Source: Deferribacteraceae bacterium (GTDB lineage: Bacteria; Chrysiogenota; Deferribacteres; Deferribacterales; JAISNW01). Taken from it: a stretch of DNA of 5,763 nucleotides. Positions 1-4,748 of the stretch are shown piece after piece. The stretch's first letter is position 1; every line of letters starts with the position of its first letter. Made by a program: the position numbers and the translations under genes. Below the pieces are notes generated by a model. That model did no database searches. It worked only from the letters and a program-made list of their open reading frames with translations, and had not been told where the DNA came from. The DNA lies in assembly GCA_031278965.1 (NCBI GenBank), contig JAITJJ010000006.1, positions 1 to 5,763 on the forward strand, written 5' to 3'.

Positions 1-99
1 TGATTTTACTCCAAAAAAACAATACTTTTTGTTGGCTTAATCATGAAGGATATGCTAACTTGTTTGAAAGAGGAAAAAACCCGCTTTACAGAAAATTCT
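1..99. other. Non-coding stretch without a recognisable gene
   Basis: No recognisable gene lies here. An imperfect hairpin at 11-35 pairs CCAAAAAAA with TTTTTGTTGG around a 7-nt loop, with one mismatch. It is AT-rich and is not followed by a T-tract on either strand, so I do not call it a terminator. A short open frame (43-207 on the plus strand, 54 codons) runs through this stretch into the transposase remnant. It has no convincing ribosome binding site, and its second half is antisense to the remnant, so it is not annotated as a gene. Confidence 0.5.
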
Positions 100-335
100 T
101 TACACTGCCTCCCAGAATACTTCCCTGATCGCTCTCTCCTCTTCCAACGTGTGCTGCCTCAGACGACTCTTCACCTCGCCGCCAGAGACTGCCTTATGCC
201 GTCATAACGCTTGCACCAACGCTTCACGTTCGAAAGGCTTGTCCCATACTTCCACGCCGCAAAACTCCCGCCTCGCTTGCACGTACACTCAACCACCGCT
301 TGACGGCTATTCGCCTCTTGTGCTGCCCTGTTCAT
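100..335 (-). pseudogene. Decayed IS481-like transposase, N-terminal remnant
   Basis: This is a broken fragment of an insertion-sequence transposase. The likely start is the ATG at 335-333 (MNRAAQEANS...), preceded on the minus strand by CAGGAGT at about 344-350, a well-placed ribosome binding site. The first 54 codons contain a helix-turn-helix region with the stretch KYGTSLSNVKRWCKRYDG, typical of the DNA-binding N-terminus of IS481-type transposases. A stop follows at about 171-173. The family-like sequence then resumes in another frame (KSRLRQHTLEEERAIREVFW) and ends at a stop at 100-102. Family members normally have a His/Pro-rich linker (RPHxHP-like) between the KSR and QHT segments, so a small deletion with a frameshift is the simplest reading. 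The DDE catalytic domain is absent. The assignment rests on remembered family motifs and not on a database search. Confidence 0.72.
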
Positions 336-380
336 TGAGAAACACTCCTGTATATAGTTTGTAATCTTTTTCTGATGATT

Positions 381-403
381 ACTTCTTAACATATCAGTGA
401 CAG
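381..403 (-). repeat. Possible terminal end of the decayed insertion sequence
   Basis: Read on the minus strand, this segment begins TGTCACTGATATGTTAAG and lies about 45 bp upstream of the remnant transposase start, where the left end of an IS481-like element would be expected. Such elements typically begin with TGT. No matching inverted copy is visible on the far side of the remnant, which agrees with truncation, so this call is inference. Confidence 0.3.
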
Positions 404-473
404 GGCTTATCGCTTTGCTGGGTCACATCATTATACTTTAATACATACATCCCATTATTTTTTCTGGTATTGC

Positions 474-502
474 TTGACTTAATGGAGTGCCTGTGCTTAA
501 AT
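474..502 (+). promoter_or_regulatory. Candidate sigma70 promoter for the prepilin genes
   Basis: A -35 hexamer TTGACT (474-479, five of six matches to TTGACA) is separated by 17 bp from TTAAAT (497-502, four of six matches to TATAAT). Transcription would start near 509, giving a leader of about 40 nt before the ATG at 549. It is the best promoter-like pair I found in the region between the IS remnant and the first prepilin gene. A sigma54-type site, common for pilin genes, was sought and none had the correct GG-N10-GC spacing. Confidence 0.5.
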
Positions 503-523
503 AACCGTATATATGGGTTATTT
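499..523. repeat. Perfect 8-bp inverted repeat over the promoter start
   Basis: AAATAACC (499-506) and GGTTATTT (516-523) are exact reverse complements around a 9-nt centre, GTATATATG. The element overlaps the candidate -10 hexamer and the predicted transcription start. It could be an operator for a dimeric regulator. If transcription starts further upstream, it could instead be a hairpin in the mRNA leader, ending 17 nt before the ribosome binding site. No T-tract follows, so it does not look like an intrinsic terminator. Confidence 0.6.
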
Positions 524-548
524 GAAACAGTTCTGTTGTGAGGTTCCT

Positions 549-1136
549 ATGAATTTAAATCGTCCTGGGCTTGCGAGAGGGTTCACCTTGATCGAGCTTG
601 CGGTGGTTCTGGTTATTGTCGGTGTTATCATCGGCATGGCGTTTAAGGGATTAGACCTAATAGATACTGCAAATACACGTTCTGAACTGCAGAAGGTGAT
701 GAAGATCCGCAATGCCCTTGCGGCGTGGATTAGCGTGAACACAAAAACCGAAGCTACGGGGGATTTTCCTAAAGAAGATAACACTTCCATTCTTTCTATG
801 CTTTCGGGAAAGCATATCTATAAATTTTCAGAACTGGACGGTTTAACGGATGAAGATCGCAAAAATCCTTTTGATTCATGGTATCTTATAGGGGGGAGTG
901 CATTATCTGCAGGGCATGATCTAGACAGTGGATTCGGCGATTCGTTCTTCCTTTACAGTAAAAATTTATCCAAACGGTTTATTTGCAATGTGGAAGTTCT
1001 GCTGGATGACGACAACACTTCTACAGGAGTAGCCCGCTCCAACATTTCCAACGACAATGCCAGCCACGAGATCGGGTGCTATAAACTTATTAACGATCCT
1101 GACAATACAAGCTACCTATCTTATAGGTTATTTTAG
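549..1136 (+). CDS. Prepilin-like protein 1 (type IV pilin/pseudopilin N-terminus)
   Basis: This encodes a 195-aa secreted, membrane-anchored pilin-like protein. The ATG at 549 is chosen over an upstream in-frame start at 513 because GAGG (540-543) sits 5 nt before it and it gives a normal short prepilin leader. The leader ends ARG, and the prepilin peptidase site is G11/F12 (GFTLIE), with Glu16 as the conserved mature residue 5. Residues 12-31 form the hydrophobic helix, and an amphipathic continuation runs to about residue 61. The C-terminal half has Cys146 and Cys177, which probably form a disulfide-closed loop. The loop includes an acidic segment, LLDDDNTSTGVAR (151-163). The protein ends SYRLF. 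The globular part matches no named pilin I can recall. Its sequence and layout match the next two genes, so the three are paralogues. Whether it is a major pilin, a minor pilin or a type II secretion pseudopilin cannot be decided here. Confidence 0.9.
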   Translation: MNLNRPGLARGFTLIELAVVLVIVGVIIGMAFKGLDLIDTANTRSELQKVMKIRNALAAWISVNTKTEATGDFPKEDNTSILSMLSGKHIYKFSELDGLTDEDRKNPFDSWYLIGGSALSAGHDLDSGFGDSFFLYSKNLSKRFICNVEVLLDDDNTSTGVARSNISNDNASHEIGCYKLINDPDNTSYLSYRLF

Positions 1137-1153
1137 CTGCTTTGAGGTGTTTT

Positions 1154-1720
1154 ATGATGCATAAGAGAGCTTTTACATTTGTTGAACTTGCGATAGTTCT
1201 GGTTATAATAGGAATAATTATGGGGATGCTTATAAAAGGGCGTGCCCTTATTGAGGTCTCGCGCCTTAAAAATGAATTGCGCAAAATTGAACGTATTCAA
1301 ACCGAAGTTGCGGGGTGGTTTGCGAAAACATCCGGCGGGGTAGAGGCTATGGATGCCTTCCCATTTATAACGGGTGAACCTGAAAAGTTAGACTTAAAGG
1401 AAGCTGTCCCCGATATTTCCGAAGCCGACAGAACCCACCCTTACAACGGAAGTTGGGTTGCATACAGGGGAAAGTTAGTGGCGGACAATAATTCAGCTAA
1501 GATCAACGCTGCAGGGATAAATATTATCCTGCGCGCTGAAAATGTATCTCCCCGTTTTGCTTGCAATATTGAGTTAATGCTGGATGATGAGGATTTTGAT
1601 AACGGCAACGGAAGGTCTACGGCTACGGAGCTGTTAATTGCTGCTACAGATGATTTTCAGCCCTGTGATGATTGGTCTGACGCACCGGAGACTATCACCG
1701 TTGACTATAGGATTTTTTAG
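1154..1720 (+). CDS. Prepilin-like protein 2 (type IV pilin/pseudopilin N-terminus)
   Basis: This encodes a 188-aa paralogue of the preceding gene, starting 17 bp after its stop. GAGG (1144-1147) precedes two adjacent ATGs at 1154 and 1157; either could be used, changing the leader by one Met. An upstream in-frame TTG at 1142 would lie before the ribosome binding site and is unlikely. The leader is only MMHKRA and cleavage would fall at A6/F7 (AFTFVE), so residue -1 is Ala instead of the usual Gly; Glu11 is mature residue 5. A hydrophobic helix spans about 7-26, followed by GMLIKGRALI, closely matching the sister proteins. Cys137 and Cys171 enclose the acidic loop LMLDDEDFDNGNGR (141-154). 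The protein ends DYRIF, very like the SYRLF end of protein 1. It would be inserted in the inner membrane and, if processed, assembled into a pilus or pseudopilus. Confidence 0.9.
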   Translation: MMHKRAFTFVELAIVLVIIGIIMGMLIKGRALIEVSRLKNELRKIERIQTEVAGWFAKTSGGVEAMDAFPFITGEPEKLDLKEAVPDISEADRTHPYNGSWVAYRGKLVADNNSAKINAAGINIILRAENVSPRFACNIELMLDDEDFDNGNGRSTATELLIAATDDFQPCDDWSDAPETITVDYRIF

Positions 1721-1729
1721 GGGGAGTTT

Positions 1730-2290
1730 ATGCTTAAAAAAGGGTTTACAATAGTGGAGCTTGCAATAGTTTTAATTATAATAGGCATCATTATCGGAAT
1801 GGCGATAAAAGGAGGGGCGCTTTTGCAGACCGCAAAGATGCGTGCCGAATTCCGCAAGATTGATAAGATTCGCGTTGCTCTTTCAACTTGGAGAGCCAAC
1901 AACCCCATAGGCATATCAAAGTATCCGCCAGCGCCCCCCGCTACAGACCTTAATATAGACCTTCTTGTGGAGCTTGGTTATCTTACCGAACAAGAGACAT
2001 TAAATCCGTTTGGGAAGTGGTTAATGATGAGAGGGGATCTGCCTGCCGTAGGTTCAGATAATATATCATCTGAATACGGCAAATCGTTTATCCTCTGGGC
2101 CGATAACCCCACCTTGCAATACTCCTGCAATTTTGAAGTTCTGTTGGATGACAAGGTTTTTGATACCGGCAATAACAGAGTTAACCCTGTGCCCACCGCT
2201 CAGAAAGATTCATTCGGCGACTGGATAGAGTGCAATAAATGGCCGTCCGGTAGCGGGGAAGCAAGAAAGCAATACTATGATGTGCTTTAA
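1730..2290 (+). CDS. Prepilin-like protein 3 (type IV pilin/pseudopilin N-terminus)
   Basis: This encodes a 186-aa third tandem paralogue, 9 bp after the previous stop, with GGGGAG (1721-1725 region) as a close ribosome binding site. The four-residue leader plus Gly (MLKKG) gives cleavage at G5/F6 (GFTIVE), with Glu10 as mature residue 5. The hydrophobic helix spans about 6-25, then GMAIKGGALL and a charged helix with the pattern RKIDKIRVALSTW shared with the sisters. A proline-rich stretch KYPPAPP is at 64-70. NPFGKWLMMRG (92-102) aligns with NPFDSWYLIGG in protein 1 and with HPYNGSWVAYRG in protein 2. Cys133 and Cys168 bracket the loop LLDDKVFDTGNNR (138-150). Unlike the other two, it ends YYDVL. 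The same-strand neighbours and short gaps suggest one transcript for all three. Confidence 0.9.
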   Translation: MLKKGFTIVELAIVLIIIGIIIGMAIKGGALLQTAKMRAEFRKIDKIRVALSTWRANNPIGISKYPPAPPATDLNIDLLVELGYLTEQETLNPFGKWLMMRGDLPAVGSDNISSEYGKSFILWADNPTLQYSCNFEVLLDDKVFDTGNNRVNPVPTAQKDSFGDWIECNKWPSGSGEARKQYYDVL

Positions 2291-2318
2291 CCTTGATACT
2301 CTCTAGCGTTTACTAATA

Positions 2319-2906
2319 ATGCTCTCTTTATGCGCGGACTCTTCCGGTTCAGCCCTCTCTTTCTCTCTGGCGGATATTGAAGCTCATAGGTTGATTAAAA
2401 CGGTTGAACAACCGTCCGCCAAAGGAAGCGATGGCGTCTTTTTTCCTGTTCTGGCGGATTTTTTAAAAAACGCCCATATACTTCCCCAAGAAATAGACCG
2501 CTGGATAGCAGTGGTGGGGCCGGGTTCTTTTACGGGAATAAGAATCTGCATTTCGGGGCTTGCGGCGGTGACAATGGCTTTAGGGAAAGAGCTTTACGGG
2601 CTTTCCGCGTTGGATGCCGCCGCTCTGCTTACCAGTCTTGAAAAAGTTTCTGTAGCTGCAAGGTTGCGTCTTGACGAATACGCGTGCAGGGATTATGATT
2701 TTAAAAACGGACATTCAGAGGTTTACCTGACAGGCAAAATAGGGGGTTTGATTTCTGTTAATAACGGGGCGGACAGTGCATATACCAACCTTTCCGCGGC
2801 GGTGGCAAAGCAAGGGTGCAAAGAATTTTTAAGAGAACCGGAACCTCTGTATGTCCTGCCTTCTCAGGCGGAGATTAATTTTGATAAGAAGAGCTTTCAT
2901 AGATGA
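2319..2906 (+). CDS. tsaB: tRNA t6A37 threonylcarbamoyltransferase complex subunit TsaB
   Basis: TsaB is the non-catalytic partner that dimerises with TsaD and, with TsaE, transfers threonylcarbamoyl from the TsaC product to A37 of ANN-decoding tRNAs in the cytoplasm. The 195-aa product has the N-terminal ASKHA-like strand (MLSLCADSSGSALSFSL) and the diagnostic GPGSFTGIRI (67-76), followed by GKELYGLSALDA. The C-terminal PLYVLPSQAE (177-184 region) matches the family's conserved end, so the protein looks complete although at the short end of the usual length. The usual HSE-type motif before the second helix is replaced by GSDG (about 36-39). The start is effectively fixed: an in-frame TAG lies at 2304-2306 and this is the only ATG after it. 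No Shine-Dalgarno sequence precedes it, so coupling to the prepilin gene ending 28 bp upstream is possible. It overlaps rimI at its 3' end. Confidence 0.93.
   Translation: MLSLCADSSGSALSFSLADIEAHRLIKTVEQPSAKGSDGVFFPVLADFLKNAHILPQEIDRWIAVVGPGSFTGIRICISGLAAVTMALGKELYGLSALDAAALLTSLEKVSVAARLRLDEYACRDYDFKNGHSEVYLTGKIGGLISVNNGADSAYTNLSAAVAKQGCKEFLREPEPLYVLPSQAEINFDKKSFHR
2870..2883 (+). promoter_or_regulatory. Ribosome binding site selecting a TTG start for rimI
   Basis: GGAG at 2870-2873 lies 7 nt before an in-frame TTG at 2881-2883. The alternative upstream ATG at 2851 has no such site and would add ten residues (MSCLLRRRLI) that family members lack. The TTG start gives MIRRAFIDDLDDI, a normal RimI beginning. 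The site lies inside the end of tsaB, consistent with translational coupling. Confidence 0.65.
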
Positions 2907-3324
2907 TTTAGACGATATTGTCCGCATAGAAAACTGCTCATTTAATGATCCGTGGTCAGCGGAGTCTTTGGCGGCGGAGTTTGAAAGACCATTTTCAAAA
3001 ATATTTCTTTTTACAGAAAGTGTTTCTGAAGGGGAGGACAAAGATGCAACCCCTAAGATACTTGCGTATATTGTTGTTTGGCTACTCTGTCCGGAAGGAG
3101 AGATTGTTTCTTTGGCGGTGGACCCGCCTTACAGAGACAGAGGGATAGCGAGCGCCCTAATTAGGCATGTATTGGAAATTTTCCCCAACATATGCTGGGC
3201 ATTGGAGGTGGATACTCTTAACATACCTGCCCTTAGAGTTTATGAAAAGTGCAGTTTTACAAGAAAACGGAGGATAAAAAATTATTACGGAAACGGCAGA
3301 GACGCTTTTCTAATGACAATTTAA
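2881..3324 (+). CDS. rimI: GNAT-family protein N-terminal acetyltransferase, RimI type
   Basis: RimI transfers acetyl from acetyl-CoA to the N-terminal alanine of ribosomal protein S18 in enterobacteria; related enzymes may have wider targets. The TTG start at 2881 gives 147 aa, the normal family length. Visible features are the N-terminal IVRIENCSFNDPWS segment (13-26), typical of RimI; beta-4 and motif A, EIVSLAVDPPYRDRGIA (74-90), carrying the acetyl-CoA pyrophosphate-binding R-x-x-G-x-A; Glu109 in WALEV and Tyr121 in RVYEKCSF, matching the catalytic Glu and Tyr described for RimI; and the C-terminal KNYYGNGRDAFLM. The reading frame overlaps tsaB by 26 bp, the classical tsaB-rimI pairing. 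The alternative name, generic GNAT acetyltransferase, would apply only if the substrate differs. Confidence 0.9.
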   Translation: MIRRAFIDDLDDIVRIENCSFNDPWSAESLAAEFERPFSKIFLFTESVSEGEDKDATPKILAYIVVWLLCPEGEIVSLAVDPPYRDRGIASALIRHVLEIFPNICWALEVDTLNIPALRVYEKCSFTRKRRIKNYYGNGRDAFLMTI

Positions 3325-3339
3325 AGAGGAGGACAATAG

Positions 3340-3564
3340 ATGTTTCAAACAAAGATTGATGAAGAAGTTTTGAAAAAAAGCGATGAACTTCGCCGTTTAT
3401 ACGAAGAGCATATCCGTTTGGAGCAGGACTTGGAAGCACTTCACAGTCTTAAATACTTCCCCCCTGCCGTCGAGATGAAGATTAAAGAGATAAAAATATC
3501 CAAGCTACAGGGCAAGGACAGAATACATAAATTGCTCTCCGAATTGGATAATAGAACTATATAA
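3340..3564 (+). CDS. Small DUF465 (YdcH-like) coiled-coil protein
   Basis: This encodes a 74-aa charged, almost entirely helical protein with no signal peptide or membrane segment. It fits the DUF465/YdcH family: an N-terminal helix with DELRRLYEEHIRLEQDLEAL (15-34), containing the family His, then a turn with PP (41-42), then a second helix ending KLQGKDRIHKLL (55-66), which matches the family's KLxxKDxI signature. Together the helices would make a short antiparallel coiled-coil hairpin. The function of the family is not established. An ideal AGGAGG at 3327-3332 sits 7 nt before the ATG, directly after the rimI stop. It lies between rimI and metK with gaps of about 15 bp each side, so it is probably co-expressed with them. 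Confidence 0.85.
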   Translation: MFQTKIDEEVLKKSDELRRLYEEHIRLEQDLEALHSLKYFPPAVEMKIKEIKISKLQGKDRIHKLLSELDNRTI

Positions 3565-3579
3565 AGGAGGAATAGACAG

Positions 3580-4728
3580 ATGAAAAGATTTCTGTTTACT
3601 TCCGAATCTGTAACAGAAGGTCATCCCGATAAGATGGCGGATCAGATTTCGGATGCCGTGCTGGATGCGATGCTTGCTCAAGACCCATTATCCCGTGTTG
3701 CATGTGAGGTGATGCTTTCAACTGGATTGTGTATTGTGGGAGGTGAAGTAACTTCGCAGGCAACGGTGGATATACAGCAGCTTGTAAGGAGCACTGTAAA
3801 CAATATCGGCTATACCAGATCAAAATTCGGTTTTGATGCGGAAACGTGCGGGATAATTTCCACATTAAACAAACAATCACCGGATATAGCTATGGGGGTT
3901 GATACCGGAGGAGCAGGGGATCAGGGGCTGATGTTTGGTTTTGCATGTGATGAAACAGAGGAACTTATGCCACTTCCCATAATGCTTGCCCATAAATTGG
4001 GGATACAGCTTGCAAAAGTGCGAAAAGACGGAACGCTGCCATATCTCCGGCCGGATGGGAAAACACAGGTTACTATTGAATATGACGGGTATAAACCTTT
4101 GCGGGTTCATACGGTGGTAGTCTCTTCCCAGCACTCGGATAATATTGATCTGGAAACATTAAGACAGGATATTATAAATCAGGTAATCACTCCGGTGCTT
4201 CCTGCAGAACTTATTGATAATAAGAACATTATTTATCACATAAACCCCACCGGCAGATTTGTAATCGGCGGTCCTATGGGAGATTGCGGGCTGACAGGGA
4301 GAAAAATCATAGTTGATACTTACGGCGGTTATGGGAGGCACGGCGGAGGGGCGTTCAGCGGAAAAGACGCCACAAAGGTTGACCGCTCCGCGGCTTATGC
4401 CGCAAGGTGGGTTGCAAAGAACATAGTTGCGGCAAATATTGCAAAACGTTGCGAAATTCAGCTTGCTTACGCTATAGGAGTGGCGCGCCCTGTTTCCATC
4501 TCTGTAAATACCTTTGGAACTTCAGCAATACCGGACAGCGAGATAGAAAAGATTGTGCCTGACAATTTTGATCTTACACCGAAAGGGATCATAGACACCC
4601 TTGATCTCCGCAAGCCTATCTTTAGGCAAACCGCCGCCTACGGGCACTTCGGCAAGCCTTGGTTTTCTTGGGAACAGACAGACAGGGCGGAGCTTATGGC
4701 AGAACTTGCAGGCAAATTAGGAGCCTGA
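3580..4728 (+). CDS. metK: S-adenosylmethionine synthetase
   Basis: This enzyme condenses ATP and methionine to S-adenosylmethionine, releasing phosphate and pyrophosphate, as a cytosolic tetramer needing Mg2+ and K+. The 382-aa product is full length. It shows FTSESVTEGHPDK near the N-terminus, with His15 and Asp17 for ATP and Mg2+ binding; the hallmark GGAGDQG (110-116); GRFVIGGPMGDCGLTGRK (225-242); and the phosphate-binding loop GGGAFSGKDATKVDRSA (255-271). The C-terminal YGHFG and PWFSWEQTD are also typical. AGGAGG at 3565-3570 lies 9 nt before the ATG, immediately after the DUF465 stop. No SAM riboswitch precedes it, since the intergenic space is only 15 bp; control, if any, must come from upstream. 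It is followed by ahcY, the next enzyme of the methyl cycle. Confidence 0.98.
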   Translation: MKRFLFTSESVTEGHPDKMADQISDAVLDAMLAQDPLSRVACEVMLSTGLCIVGGEVTSQATVDIQQLVRSTVNNIGYTRSKFGFDAETCGIISTLNKQSPDIAMGVDTGGAGDQGLMFGFACDETEELMPLPIMLAHKLGIQLAKVRKDGTLPYLRPDGKTQVTIEYDGYKPLRVHTVVVSSQHSDNIDLETLRQDIINQVITPVLPAELIDNKNIIYHINPTGRFVIGGPMGDCGLTGRKIIVDTYGGYGRHGGGAFSGKDATKVDRSAAYAARWVAKNIVAANIAKRCEIQLAYAIGVARPVSISVNTFGTSAIPDSEIEKIVPDNFDLTPKGIIDTLDLRKPIFRQTAAYGHFGKPWFSWEQTDRAELMAELAGKLGA

Positions 4729-4748
4729 ATATAAAATAAGGAGCAACA

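Noticed and set aside
11..35. AT-rich hairpin as a transcription terminator
   Set aside because: The stem is mostly A-T pairs with a mismatch, and no T-tract follows it on either strand.
43..207. 54-codon plus-strand open frame starting MKDMLTCLKEEK
   Set aside because: It has no convincing ribosome binding site, and its second half is antisense to the transposase remnant; it resembles no family I know.
403..419. Possible sigma54 promoter (GGG...TTGCT) before the pilin genes
   Set aside because: The GG and GC elements are 11 nt apart instead of 10, and the -24 element lacks the TGGCA context.
513..548. Upstream in-frame start extending prepilin 1 by 12 residues
   Set aside because: It would start within the inverted repeat and has no ribosome binding site, whereas the ATG at 549 has GAGG close by and gives a normal leader.
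1090..1284. Minus-strand open frame rich in Ile, Pro and Thr, with similar ones opposite prepilin genes 1 and 3
   Set aside because: These are antisense images of the hydrophobic helices; their resemblance to each other follows from the paralogy of the sense genes.
2293..2319. Possible promoter TTGATA...TAATAA before tsaB
   Set aside because: Spacing is only 15 bp and the -10 would overlap the start codon, putting the transcript start inside the gene.
3565..3579. SAM riboswitch ahead of metK
   Set aside because: The intergenic space is 15 bp and is mostly ribosome binding site; there is no room for an aptamer.
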